Source: Janthinobacterium sp. 1_2014MBL_MicDiv (GTDB taxonomy: Bacteria; Pseudomonadota; Gammaproteobacteria; Burkholderiales; Burkholderiaceae_D). From it: DNA of 64,000 nt. Where the stretch lies: the NCBI RefSeq assembly GCF_001865675.1, contig NZ_CP011319.1, positions 1-64,000 of the forward strand. Reading direction: 5' to 3'. Under the pieces are notes generated by a model, which was not told the origin of the DNA, made no database searches, and saw only the letters and a program-made list of their open reading frames with translations. Positions 39,412-52,669 of the stretch are shown here, piece by piece (the stretch's first letter is position 1; each line of letters begins with the position of its first letter). Position numbers and translations under genes: made by a program.

Positions 39412-40101
39412 ATGCGCATCCTGATCATTGAAGACAATCCCGACATCCTGGCCAATCTGTACGCCTATCTGGAACCGAAGGGGCATGTACTCGATTCGGC
39501 CATGAATGGCTACGCCGGCCTGGCCTTGCTGGCCCAGCATGAATACGATGTGATCGTGCTCGATGTCATGCTACCGGGCTTGACGGGACTGGAACTGTGC
39601 CAGAAGTTGCGCGGTGAATTGCGCAATAGCACGCCGGTGCTGATGCTGACGGCACGCGATACGCTGCAAGACAAGGTCGCCGGCTTTGACAGCGGTGCCG
39701 ATGACTATCTGGTGAAACCTTTTTCCTTGCTGGAGTTGGAAATCCGCTTGAAAGCCCTGCTGCGTCGCGCGCGCGGGCAGATGGCAGGCGCCGCCGTGCT
39801 GACGGTCGGTGAATTATGTTTCGATACGGAAAAATTTGAAGTCCAGCGTGCCGGCCAGCCATTGATCTTGACCAAGACCGGTTACACCATTCTGAAATGC
39901 CTGATGAGTGAAGCACCCAAGCTGGTGCCGCGCGATATGCTCGAACACGAAGTCTGGGGCGATGACCGTCCCGACAGCGATGCCCTGCGCACGCATATCC
40001 ATGCGCTGCGCCAGGTGCTCGATAAACCGTATGCTTTTCCCATGCTGCGCACGATTCCCGGCATCGGCTATAAATTGCTGAGTGCCGATGCGCCCGTTTA
40101 A
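39412..40101 (+). CDS. OmpR-family response regulator (QseB/PmrA-like)
   Basis: This is a 229-residue DNA-binding response regulator. The receiver domain has the acidic pair in LIIEDNPD, phospho-acceptor Asp51 (VIVLDVMLPG) and Lys102 in LVKPF. The C-terminal winged helix includes LVPRDMLEHEVWGDDRPDSDALRTHIHALRQVL and the end RTIPGIGYKL. The start at 39412 gives the standard MRILIIEDN. A TACAAT -10-like box lies at 39400-39405, so the mRNA may begin at or next to the ATG. The sensor kinase gene overlaps its 3' end. Confidence 0.95.
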   Translation: MRILIIEDNPDILANLYAYLEPKGHVLDSAMNGYAGLALLAQHEYDVIVLDVMLPGLTGLELCQKLRGELRNSTPVLMLTARDTLQDKVAGFDSGADDYLVKPFSLLELEIRLKALLRRARGQMAGAAVLTVGELCFDTEKFEVQRAGQPLILTKTGYTILKCLMSEAPKLVPRDMLEHEVWGDDRPDSDALRTHIHALRQVLDKPYAFPMLRTIPGIGYKLLSADAPV

Positions 40102-41314
40102 ATCTTTGAGACGGCGTATCGTTGTCGCCTATCTGCTGTTCGCCCTGGTGGCGAGCCTCTTCTTTTCCATCATTGCCGCCATCGCCGTCGAAGGTATTGA
40201 AGTGCGACTGGTCGATGAGCGCCTGAAAGAGGTGGCGGCATGGGCGTCGCCGCGGCATGCGGCTGGCTTGTCCGTCGACATGCCTGCCGGATTGAGTTTT
40301 CATCATGCCGAAGATACGCCGCCGCCCTTGCGCGGCCTGGCGCCCGGCATGCATGAGAAAACTGTCGATGGCGTCGATCTGCACGTGCTGGTTGGCCACG
40401 ATGTGCATGGCGAGTTTGTCGTGATCGACCATGCCACCGAGTATGAAAAAATCGAGCTGGTGGTGTACAGCATGTTCGCCCTGGGTTTTATCGGTTTCCT
40501 GATCTGTGCTTCGCTGCTCGGGGCCTTCATCGCGAATCGTCTGATCACGCCGATCATGGCGCTGACGCAAGCCGTCAAGGCGGGCCAGTCAGCGTTGCCG
40601 CTGCAGGACAGTGCCGATGAGCTGGGGATACTGGCCCGTGCTTTTGCCGCACGTACGGCGCAGTTGACGGAAGTTCTCGACCGCGAGCGCTTTTTTACGG
40701 GAGATGTGAGCCACGAATTGCGCACGCCGCTGACGGTGATCACGGGGGCGGCGGAAATTCTGATGGAGCAAGGCGGGCGTGATCCTGTTATCCATTCCGC
40801 TTCCGAACGCATTTACCGGGCGGCACGCGAAGCGACGGATTCCGTGACGGTATTGCTGCGTCTGGCCCGCGCGCCGGAATTGCTGGAATGTGCATCGCTA
40901 TCGGTCGCGGAACTGGCGCGCCAGGAGTGTCTGCGCCATCAACCGCAGACGGCCGGCAAGGCGCTCACCCTGGCCTTTGCCGGCGGCGACGATTTCCTCG
41001 TTAATGCGCCGCGTGAACTGTTGAGCGCTGCCATCGGCAATCTGGTGCGCAATGCCTGCCAGTACACATTGCAGGGCGAAGTCATCGTACGCCTGGCCGG
41101 GCGCGCGCTGATCGTCGAAGATACGGGCCCCGGCTTGCCCGAGGCGGCCCGCGCGCGCTTGCTGCATCAACCGATTCCTGCCAACCTGGGCGGCTCTTCC
41201 GGCACGGGACTGGGATTGGGCCTGGTGCAACGTATTTGCCTGTACCTGGACGCCACCTTGACGTTCAGCAGCCCTCCTGGCGGCGGCACCGTGCTGCGCA
41301 TTGATTTTCTATAA
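40088..41314 (+). CDS. Sensor histidine kinase of two-component system
   Basis: This is a 408-residue inner-membrane kinase. Two membrane segments (about residues 11-35 and 127-155) enclose a ~90-residue periplasmic sensor. A short linker is followed by the dimerisation domain with the phospho-histidine His209 in VSHELRTPL, and the ATPase domain with N box AIGNLVRNACQYT, G1 EDTGPGLPE and G2 GSSGTGLGLGLVQRI. ATG 40088 and GTG 40082 are both possible; either overlaps the regulator gene, so the pair is translationally coupled. The signal is unknown; envelope stress or cationic peptide sensing would fit the neighbourhood. Confidence 0.94.
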   Translation: MRPFKSLRRRIVVAYLLFALVASLFFSIIAAIAVEGIEVRLVDERLKEVAAWASPRHAAGLSVDMPAGLSFHHAEDTPPPLRGLAPGMHEKTVDGVDLHVLVGHDVHGEFVVIDHATEYEKIELVVYSMFALGFIGFLICASLLGAFIANRLITPIMALTQAVKAGQSALPLQDSADELGILARAFAARTAQLTEVLDRERFFTGDVSHELRTPLTVITGAAEILMEQGGRDPVIHSASERIYRAAREATDSVTVLLRLARAPELLECASLSVAELARQECLRHQPQTAGKALTLAFAGGDDFLVNAPRELLSAAIGNLVRNACQYTLQGEVIVRLAGRALIVEDTGPGLPEAARARLLHQPIPANLGGSSGTGLGLGLVQRICLYLDATLTFSSPPGGGTVLRIDFL

Positions 41315-41337
41315 ATATTGTGTGTTTGGTTCATCGT

Positions 41338-41356
41338 TTTAACGCGCATTTAACGC
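41338..41356 (+). promoter_or_regulatory. Candidate OmpR-family operator (direct repeat, 11-bp period)
   Basis: TTTAACGC occurs at 41338-41345 and again at 41349-41356, an 11-base period. PmrA, PhoP and PhoB sites are tandem half-sites of the same spacing. It lies 24 bases after the kinase gene and 174 bases before the PAP2-like gene, so the adjacent response regulator may act here. Confidence 0.5.
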
Positions 41357-41530
41357 CTAGCTGACATGCATTTCATGTTGCTGCTTGTAAGGTATTCCTC
41401 AGGAGTTCGTCTTGCCACGCCGGTATCTGCACTGGCCGGCACCGTCATGTTCTCTTCATATTGACACTGTACGATGACTTCCGTGGCCGCCGTCCTTGAC
41501 GTGGCCGGTCCCTTTCATATCACCAAGTAA

Positions 41531-42232
41531 ATGTGTGCACCCATGCTGGCCAAGCTTAAACTCGTTAAAACCCCCAAAGGTATCGATAGCATCCTGATGC
41601 TGTCGGCCATGCTGATCCTCTGGATCGGCAATTACAGCAATCTCGACCTGATGCTCGCCGACAGCATGTTCGATGCCGCGCGTGGGCAGTTTGCTGGTCA
41701 TCAATTCGCTCTGGCCGGTGTTTTCAATCTCGCCCTGAACGCCCTGGCTGTCGCCGTCATCGTCCTGGCGCTATGGGATGCATGGCGCCCACTGGATTGG
41801 CCGGCATCGCGCCGTACAGCCTTGCGCGTTCTGGCGTTGTCTGCCGTGCTGGTGCCGGCCAGCATTTATCTGCTTTCCGCTTTCAGTGGCGCGCCTTGCC
41901 CTGGCGATTTGCTGCGCTATGGTGGACTGGAAACGTATGCGCGCCTGCTGGAAACGCTGCCGGCCGCCGCGTCTGCGACGGTCTGCTTGCCCGCCACGCA
42001 GGCGAGCAATGCCTGGTGGCTGCTGGCCTTGCCGCTCTTCTGGCTGCCGCGACAACCGCGTGTGGCCGCCCTGGTCGCCAGCTTGATGTTGCTATGTGGT
42101 TTGATGTTTGCTTGGATGCAACAATTGCAAGGAACGCAATTTTTTTCGCATACCCTGTGGTCAGCCTGGATCGCTTCTTTCCTCGTCTATCTGCTGTATA
42201 ACTTGCTGAAAGCCGAGGACGCGTTGGCCTGA
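41531..42232 (+). CDS. PAP2-like membrane protein with degenerate active site
   Basis: This is a 233-residue inner-membrane protein with five or six hydrophobic segments. The layout PCPGDLLRYGG (Cys123), VCLPATQAS, and QGTQFFSHTLWSAWI matches the membrane PAP2 phosphatase subgroup, whose usual motifs are CFPGGHAS and RGAHFLSH. Here the motif-2 histidine is Gln157 and the motif-3 arginine is Gln200; only His207 remains. It is therefore probably inactive as a phosphatase or has changed function. Active relatives dephosphorylate lipid A or undecaprenyl pyrophosphate. Starts at 41531 and 41543 are possible. It follows the two-component system. Confidence 0.8.
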   Translation: MCAPMLAKLKLVKTPKGIDSILMLSAMLILWIGNYSNLDLMLADSMFDAARGQFAGHQFALAGVFNLALNALAVAVIVLALWDAWRPLDWPASRRTALRVLALSAVLVPASIYLLSAFSGAPCPGDLLRYGGLETYARLLETLPAAASATVCLPATQASNAWWLLALPLFWLPRQPRVAALVASLMLLCGLMFAWMQQLQGTQFFSHTLWSAWIASFLVYLLYNLLKAEDALA

Positions 42233-42294
42233 AACAGAAAAGTACGTCACAATCTGCCTGTCGAGTTGTCGTTTCATACAAAAACAGGAGCACC

Positions 42295-43773
42295 ATGAAC
42301 GAGCAGATTGCGAGAGAAGTGGTATTGGTCCGTGCTATCGAGACGGCCGACCAGAAAAAAGAAGTCCTCAGCGAGGATGACCGCATGTATGCCAGCCGTA
42401 GTGCGCGTGAGCTTGCTCAATGGCAAGCTTCGGGCAAGCAGGCCGAGGTGACGGGCGACGACTTCCTGCAACAGCGTTCCGAGCTGATCATCAAGCGCAT
42501 CACCGAGCGCACGCCCGCCTTCGCCGCCTTCGCAAAACGCCGCAACGGCATGAAAACCCTGGCGCTGGCCTTGCCTCTGCTGGCCTTGCTGCTGGGCGCC
42601 GGGCTCGACCGCATTACGGACCCTCATCGCGTCGACCTGCTGTCGGCGCCCCTGCTGCTGATCATCGCCTGGAATGTGCTGGTTTACCTGGGCTTGCTGA
42701 TCTGGCTGTGCATTCCTTCGCATTCCCTGGGCTGGCCGAAAGCGGGACTGGTACGCCACCTGAGCGTGGGCCGGCTGGCCCTGCCGCGCAAATTGCCGCA
42801 TGCCTTATCCTCGGGTTTGCTCAGTTTCATGGGTGAATGGGCGCACCTGAGCGCCAAGCTGACGGCCGCGCGCCTCAGCCGCACGATACACCTGAGCGCC
42901 GCCATGTTTGCCATCGGCGCCGTCGCCTCGCTGTATGCGCGTGGCTTCCTGTCGCAATACGCGGCCGGGTGGGAAAGCACGTTCCTGAATGCCAGCCAGG
43001 TGCATAGCCTGCTTTCGACCCTGTTTGCGCCAGCCATCGCCCTGTTTCACCTGCAAGGCTTTTCGCTGGCGGAAATCGAAGCGCTGCGCTTCCCGCAAAC
43101 GACGGCCGTCGAAGGCGGTGCGCGCTGGGTGCATTTGTATGCGGCAACGATCTTCCTGCTGGTGGTCGTGCCGCGCCTGATCCTGGCCCTCGTCAACAAT
43201 TGGCGTGCCGCGCGTCTGGCGAAACACTTCCCGCTGGATCTGGATCAACCGTATTTCCGCAAGCTCAATGAAAGCATCGGCGTGGCCACGGGCGGCATGC
43301 TGCGCGTATTGCCTTACAGCTTTACTGTCGATGAGGCGCGCCACAAGGGCCTGGGACAGATCGCGATCATGCTGTTCGGCGAGCAGGGCCGCATGATGCT
43401 GCGCCCATCGACGTCATATGGCGAGGAACCGCAGGAAGTCTTGCGTGGCACGGACCTGAATGATCCGCAAGTCAATATCACGGCAGTGCTGTTCAACCTG
43501 ACGGCGACGCCGGAAAAGGAAAATCATGGCGCCTTCCTCGACTACCTGGCGCAATCGTCGGCACGCGGCATCGCCGTCCTGATCGATGAGTCCAGCTACC
43601 TGGAGCGTGCTGGCGAACAAGCGGACAATGGCGCGCGTCTGGCGGAACGAGTCGCCCTGTGGCAACAGTTCTGCCAGTTCCACAAAACCACGGCCACGCT
43701 GGTTAATTTGCTCAATCCCGCCCTGCATCCGCTCGACGCGGGTGTCGGACTGAAAGTATCGGCAGCCGCATGA
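42295..43773 (+). CDS. DUF2868 family membrane protein
   Basis: This is a 492-residue protein of the DUF2868 family. The N-terminal ~80 residues are soluble and charged (MNEQIAREVVLVRAIETADQ). Membrane segments follow at about residues 83-100 and 110-140, with more near 195-215 and 280-300, then a soluble C-terminal domain ending LVNLLNPALHPLDAGVGLKVSAAA. Function is unknown. A CAGGAG ribosome site precedes the ATG. The stop overlaps the GTPase start (ATGA); the two families are regularly found as this pair. Confidence 0.88.
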   Translation: MNEQIAREVVLVRAIETADQKKEVLSEDDRMYASRSARELAQWQASGKQAEVTGDDFLQQRSELIIKRITERTPAFAAFAKRRNGMKTLALALPLLALLLGAGLDRITDPHRVDLLSAPLLLIIAWNVLVYLGLLIWLCIPSHSLGWPKAGLVRHLSVGRLALPRKLPHALSSGLLSFMGEWAHLSAKLTAARLSRTIHLSAAMFAIGAVASLYARGFLSQYAAGWESTFLNASQVHSLLSTLFAPAIALFHLQGFSLAEIEALRFPQTTAVEGGARWVHLYAATIFLLVVVPRLILALVNNWRAARLAKHFPLDLDQPYFRKLNESIGVATGGMLRVLPYSFTVDEARHKGLGQIAIMLFGEQGRMMLRPSTSYGEEPQEVLRGTDLNDPQVNITAVLFNLTATPEKENHGAFLDYLAQSSARGIAVLIDESSYLERAGEQADNGARLAERVALWQQFCQFHKTTATLVNLLNPALHPLDAGVGLKVSAAA

Positions 43774-45260
43774 GTGTGAATGTAAATAAAGACGTCCAGG
43801 AAGATGTGGCGCAGATTCAGTTTGCGCTGATCTCGCATACGAATAACGGCAAGACGACCCTGGCGCGTACCCTGGTGGGCGTGGATATCGGCGAAGTGCG
43901 CGACGCCGCCCATGTGACGGTGTTTGCGGAATCGCATACCTTGCTGGCCACGCCGCAGGGCGATGCCTTGCAACTATGGGATACGCCCGGCTTTGGCGAT
44001 TCCGTGCGCCTGCTCAAGCGCCTGGGACAGGCGGGCAATCCCATCGGCTGGTTCCTGCGCGAAGTGCTGGACCGTTATCGCGACCGCCCGTTCTGGCTCA
44101 GCCAGCAGGCGCTGCGCACGGCCAAGGATGCGGCCGACGTGGTGCTGTATCTGGTGAATTCCTCGGAGAACCCCAAGGATGCGGGCTACTTGCCGGCGGA
44201 AATGAAAATCCTTGAATGGCTGGGCAAACCGGTGGTGGTCTTGCTGAATCAGATGGGGCCGCCACGTCCAGGAAATGAGGAGCATGGCGAACAGGCACGC
44301 TGGCGCGAGCATTTGCGGCAATACCCTATCGTGCGCGATGTCCTGGCGCTCGATGCGTTCGCCCGTTGCTGGGTGCATGAACGCGTGTTTTATGAAGCGG
44401 TGGGCAAGTTGTTGCCGCAGTCACAGCAAGCCGCCTATGCGCGGTTGTTTGCCACCTGGCAAGCGCAGAATACCGCGCGCTTCCAGCAGGCCATGCACTT
44501 GCTGGCCACGCAACTGGCCGTCGCCGCGAAAGACAGCGAAGCGATAGCACCTGTTTCCAAGGGCTTGCTGAAATCGGCCTTGCAGGTAGTCGGCATCGGC
44601 AAGAATGAAGAGCAGCAACGTCAGGAAAAGGCCATGGCCAGCCTGGTGGCACGGCTCAATACGCGCAGCGGCGAGACGACGCGTGAACTGTTGATCTTGC
44701 ACAAACTTGACCCGACGGATGCGCATAAGATCAATGCGCGGGTGCGCGATAATTTTGCCGTGCGCGCGCCGATCGACAAGGCGCAGGCGGGCTTGCTGGG
44801 CGCCATGATCTCCGGTGCGGCGACGGGCCTGTCGGCGGACTTGATTTCCGGTGGCTTGACCCTGGGTACGGGGGCCTTGCTCGGCGGCGTGGTCGGAGCA
44901 CTGACGTTCGCCGGTGCCGCCTGGGGTTTTAACTCGGGGACAGACCGCAACGAGCCGACGATGCAATTTACGGATGCCTTCCTGCGCACCCTGGTAGTGG
45001 CCGGCGTGCTGCGTTACCTGGCGGTAGCCCATTTTGGCCGGGGCCGCGGCAATTTTGTCGAAGGCGAAGCGCCGGCGTTCTGGCAGGATGAAGTCGAACA
45101 GGCGGTGGCGCGTCATGATGGCGCCTTGCTGGAACTGTGGAAAGACGTACGCCGTGAAAAATCTCCGGAGCTGGCGACCGAGCGCGTCTTGCCTATCATG
45201 ACAACCATCGCGTCCGATACCCTGGCGCGCCTGTATCCGGACGTCGCGCGCCAGGTGTGA
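43770..45260 (+). CDS. GTPase with DUF3482 domain
   Basis: This is a 496-residue TRAFAC-type GTPase with a C-terminal DUF3482 region. The P-loop is SHTNNGKTT (22-30), G3 is DTPG (71-74), and the G4 position reads LLNQMG rather than the usual NKxD, so base specificity is unclear. The C-terminal half has a glycine/alanine-rich stretch (LLGAMISGAATGLSADLISGGLTLGTGALLGG and following) like the membrane-associating segments of other Era-like proteins. It overlaps the DUF2868 gene by four bases and likely works with it at the membrane. It converges on the LysR gene with one base between stops. Confidence 0.9.
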   Translation: MSVNVNKDVQEDVAQIQFALISHTNNGKTTLARTLVGVDIGEVRDAAHVTVFAESHTLLATPQGDALQLWDTPGFGDSVRLLKRLGQAGNPIGWFLREVLDRYRDRPFWLSQQALRTAKDAADVVLYLVNSSENPKDAGYLPAEMKILEWLGKPVVVLLNQMGPPRPGNEEHGEQARWREHLRQYPIVRDVLALDAFARCWVHERVFYEAVGKLLPQSQQAAYARLFATWQAQNTARFQQAMHLLATQLAVAAKDSEAIAPVSKGLLKSALQVVGIGKNEEQQRQEKAMASLVARLNTRSGETTRELLILHKLDPTDAHKINARVRDNFAVRAPIDKAQAGLLGAMISGAATGLSADLISGGLTLGTGALLGGVVGALTFAGAAWGFNSGTDRNEPTMQFTDAFLRTLVVAGVLRYLAVAHFGRGRGNFVEGEAPAFWQDEVEQAVARHDGALLELWKDVRREKSPELATERVLPIMTTIASDTLARLYPDVARQV

Positions 45261-45261
45261 A

Positions 45262-46164
45262 TCAATGGTTCCGTGCTTGCAGCCACTGTTCCAGAAATTG
45301 CACGCACACCCTGACCTTGGCCGAGTTCGACAACCGTGACGTGGTCACGGCCCACACATCGGCAGCCTGGTGATACGCAGGCAAGATACGCACCAGTTTG
45401 CCTTGCGCCAGGCTGCCCGCGACATCCCAGGCTGAGCGCAAAATGATGCCATGGCCATCGAGCGCCCATTGATGCACGATCTCGCCATTATTGGCCGACA
45501 GCGGCCCGTCGACCTTCACGGTTTCCTGTCCTTGTGGCCCCTGCAGTTTCCAGCGCCGCCCATCCTGGTCGCGTTCGCGGATGACGATGCATTGATGCTC
45601 GCTTAACTGCGCCAGGGTGGTCGGTACGCCATGTTGCGCCAGGTAGGCGGGTGCGGCGCACAGCACGCGCTGATTGCTGGCGATGCGGTGCGCGATCAGG
45701 TCCGGCTCCTGGACCACGCCGACCCGGATGTCGAGATCGAAACCTTCGCCCAGCAGGTCAACGGGGCGGTCGAGCAATTCCACCTGGATGTTCAGCTGCG
45801 GGTATTGCCGCGCCAATGCGGATAGCGCAGGACCGAGCCGGTTGCGGCCGAAGCCGGAACTGGAGCAGATGCGCAGCATGCCCTGCGGCTGCAATTTGGA
45901 TTGCGCTACGGCATCGCCCATCTGTGCAACATCTTCCAGGATGCGCTGCGCCCATTGCCGCACGATGTTGCCATGATCGGTGACGCTGACCCGGCGCGTG
46001 GTCCGGTGCAGCAGGCGCGTCTGCAAGGCGTCTTCCAGCATACCGATGCGCTTGCTGACGACGGCCTTGGAAATACCCAGTTCCAGTGCCGTGGCGGCAA
46101 AGCTGGCTTTGTGGGCAACCAGGCAAAACAGGCGCAAGTCTTCCAGCAATGGTGTGTTTTTCAT
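45262..46164 (-). CDS. LysR family transcriptional regulator
   Basis: This is a 300-residue regulator. The N-terminal helix-turn-helix is typical (LRLFCLVAHKASFAATALELGISKAVVSKRIGMLEDALQTRLLHRTTRRVSVT), followed by the substrate-binding domain. The start at 46164 (MKNTPLLEDL) is preferred over an upstream in-frame ATG at 46236. It is divergent from the tartrate/malate dehydrogenase gene, with a GAATAC inverted repeat in between, so it most likely controls that gene in response to a hydroxy-dicarboxylate. The inducer is inferred from the neighbour. Confidence 0.94.
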   Translation of the reverse strand: MKNTPLLEDLRLFCLVAHKASFAATALELGISKAVVSKRIGMLEDALQTRLLHRTTRRVSVTDHGNIVRQWAQRILEDVAQMGDAVAQSKLQPQGMLRICSSSGFGRNRLGPALSALARQYPQLNIQVELLDRPVDLLGEGFDLDIRVGVVQEPDLIAHRIASNQRVLCAAPAYLAQHGVPTTLAQLSEHQCIVIRERDQDGRRWKLQGPQGQETVKVDGPLSANNGEIVHQWALDGHGIILRSAWDVAGSLAQGKLVRILPAYHQAADVWAVTTSRLSNSAKVRVCVQFLEQWLQARNH

Positions 46165-46182
46165 CAATTGGCCATGAAGTGT

Positions 46183-46216
46183 GAATACTGGGGTTCTGAA
46201 TACGTTGATTGTATTC
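46183..46216. promoter_or_regulatory. Candidate LysR binding sites
   Basis: GAATAC (46198-46203), seven bases and GTATTC (46211-46216) form a perfect inverted repeat containing the LysR T-N11-A pattern. A further GAATAC half-site is at 46183-46188. All lie in the 105-base gap between the LysR gene and the dehydrogenase gene. Confidence 0.55.
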
Positions 46217-46269
46217 CCATGCGGTGCCAGTATCATCGAGGCATCCCATCTCTACAGGAGCTGCATGTC

Positions 46270-47358
46270 ATGGTCACCATGGTCACCCACAGAATCGCCG
46301 TCATCGCCGGCGACGGTATCGGCAATGAAGTCATGCCGGAAGGCTTGCGCGTGCTGCGGGCCGCCGCGCAGCGTTTCAACATCGACTTGCAGTTTACGAC
46401 CATGGCCTGGGCCAATTGCGACTATTACCTGGAGCACGGGCAAATGATGCCGTCGGACTGGTTTGCGCAGCTCAAGGACTTCGACGCCATTTATTTTGGC
46501 GCCGTGGGGTGGCCGGACAAGGTGCCCGACCACATTTCGCTGTGGGGATCGCTGTTGAAATTTCGCCGCGAGTTCGATGAGTACGTCAACTTGCGCCCCG
46601 TGCGGCTGATGCCCGGCGTGCCGTGCCCGCTGGCCAATAAGAAGCCGGGTGATATCGACTTTTATGTGGTGCGTGAAAATACGGAGGGCGAATATTCGTC
46701 CGTGGGCGGGCGCATGTTCGAAGGCACGGAGCGTGAAACTGTGCTGCAGGAATCCGTCTTTACACGCAAAGGTGTCGACCGCATCCTCAAATATGCGTTT
46801 GAGCTGGCGCAAAGCCGACCTAAAAAACACCTGACGTCGGCGACCAAGTCGAATGGCATCGCGATCAGCATGCCGTTCTGGGATGAGCGGGTGGAAGCGA
46901 TGGCGCCCGAGTTTCCCGATGTGCGCTGGGATAAATACCATATCGACATTCTGGCGGCCCGTTTCGTGCTGAGTCCCGAGCGTTTCGACGTGGTGGTGGC
47001 GTCGAATCTGTTTGGTGACATCCTGTCCGACCTGGGCCCGGCGTGCACGGGCACAATCGCCATCGCGCCGTCGGCGAATATCAATCCGGAGCGCACGTTT
47101 CCCTCGGTATTTGAGCCCGTGCACGGTTCCGCGCCCGATATCTATGGCCAGAATATCGCCAATCCGATCGGCATGATCTGGTCGGGCGCCATGCTGCTCG
47201 ATTTTCTCGGTAATGGCGACGCCCGTTACACGGCCGCGCATGATGCGATTGTGCGCGCCATCGAGCAGGTGCTCGAGCATGGCCCACGCACGCCGGACAT
47301 GGGCGGCAGCGCCAGTACGACCGATGTCGGCATGGCGGTTGCAGACTTGCTGAAATAA
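46270..47358 (+). CDS. ttuC: Tartrate dehydrogenase / D-malate decarboxylating dehydrogenase
   Basis: This is a 362-residue NAD-dependent beta-decarboxylating dehydrogenase, related to isopropylmalate and isocitrate dehydrogenases. The nucleotide and metal site is visible in IAVIAGDGIGNEV, the substrate loop in LRPVRLMPGVPCPL, and the family signature in NLFGDILSDLGPACTGTIAIAPSANINPE and EPVHGSAPDIYGQNIANPIGMIWSGAMLLDFLG. The DFYVVRENTEGEYS stretch matches tartrate/D-malate enzymes. ATG 46270 follows an AGGAG site. LysR control is likely. The second rRNA operon's first promoter begins three bases after the stop. Confidence 0.92.
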   Translation: MVTMVTHRIAVIAGDGIGNEVMPEGLRVLRAAAQRFNIDLQFTTMAWANCDYYLEHGQMMPSDWFAQLKDFDAIYFGAVGWPDKVPDHISLWGSLLKFRREFDEYVNLRPVRLMPGVPCPLANKKPGDIDFYVVRENTEGEYSSVGGRMFEGTERETVLQESVFTRKGVDRILKYAFELAQSRPKKHLTSATKSNGIAISMPFWDERVEAMAPEFPDVRWDKYHIDILAARFVLSPERFDVVVASNLFGDILSDLGPACTGTIAIAPSANINPERTFPSVFEPVHGSAPDIYGQNIANPIGMIWSGAMLLDFLGNGDARYTAAHDAIVRAIEQVLEHGPRTPDMGGSASTTDVGMAVADLLK

Positions 47359-47361
47359 AGC

Positions 47362-47390
47362 TTGCCGCCCGTGGGTGGCTTTGCTATAGT
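47362..47390 (+). promoter_or_regulatory. rRNA operon 2 promoter P1
   Basis: TTGCCG (47362-47367), a 17-base spacer and TATAGT (47385-47390), then a GC-rich discriminator TCGCCTCCCC. It begins three bases after the dehydrogenase stop. Confidence 0.78.
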
Positions 47391-47467
47391 TCGCCTCCCC
47401 AATGAGACGCACTAGTTTGCGGCACAAAAGGGACAGTCTTCCGGGGCTGGGTAGTAAAAAGAAGGAG

Positions 47468-47496
47468 TTGACGGACGTAGCAAATTGCTTCATACT
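47468..47496 (+). promoter_or_regulatory. rRNA operon 2 promoter P2
   Basis: TTGACG (47468-47473), a 17-base spacer and CATACT (47491-47496), identical to operon 1. Confidence 0.65.
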
Positions 47497-47762
47497 CTTC
47501 CTTCTTCGCAGCTGACAAACACAACGCTTTGTCGATAGCGCGAAAGCAGTAACCGAATACAGTTCTTTAACAATTAACAGTCGATAAGTGTGGGCATTTG
47601 ATGTAGGTGCAGCGTCAATCTTCGGATTGGCGTAATACTTAAAATATCAAATGTTCACAAGAAATAATGAAATAGGCGCTACGCAAGTAGTGGCCTGTCA
47701 GTTTTTTGAGTGAGCGACCCGTCGCAAGACGGTGCCAATAAAATGGCAAAGTAACAGAGATT
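47497..47762 (+). other. rRNA operon 2 leader: boxA and processing stem
   Basis: The boxA-like GTTCTTTAACA and the processing arm (47576-47603, pairing with 49326-49353) are as in operon 1. The leader hairpin at 47674-47696 has a GCAA loop and a different stem sequence, and the small hairpin at 47734-47747 is GCCA/TGGC instead of GCCG/CGGC. Confidence 0.75.
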
Positions 47763-49296
<1,534 letters not shown>

Positions 49297-49391
49297 GAGT
49301 TTGCACGAATCAGTAATGGTTCACGCATCAAATGTTCACACTTATCGGCTGTTAGTAAGAGAAGAAACAGTAGTCGTAGTAGCACCGCGTT

Positions 49392-49468
49392 GGGGCTGTA
49401 GCTCAGCTGGTTAGAGCACCGTGTTGATAACGCGGGGGTCGTTGGTTCGAGTCCAACCAGCCCTACCA
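49392..49468 (+). tRNA. ileT: tRNA-Ile (GAT), copy 2
   Basis: 77 bases, identical to copy 1, with GAT anticodon and encoded CCA. Confidence 0.97.
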
Positions 49469-49478
49469 GTCATACCCA

Positions 49479-49554
49479 GGGGGATTAGCTCAGCTGGGAG
49501 AGCACCTGCTTTGCAAGCAGGGGGTCGTCGGTTCGATCCCGTCATCCTCCACCA
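49479..49554 (+). tRNA. alaT: tRNA-Ala (TGC), copy 2
   Basis: 76 bases, identical to copy 1, with TGC anticodon and encoded CCA. Only 10 bases separate it from tRNA-Ile, against 24 in operon 1. Confidence 0.97.
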
Positions 49555-49793
49555 AAGTTTTACCCGAAAGTGCAAACGTAAGCCGCTAGGTTTAGGTTTG
49601 ATCTTTTAGCGATCAAAGCTGTTTCGTTCTTTAACAATCTGGAAGAAGTAAAGATTATTTATTGATCGGTTTGCCGTAAAAAGCAAATCGATGGGTAATG
49701 ATTGTATGTATCAACAAACAAGCAACAACGTTGTACTTTCTTATCCCTGTAGCGCTCTTTGATTATTTAGGTAATCAGAGGCTAACGTTATAG

Positions 49794-52669
<2,876 letters not shown>

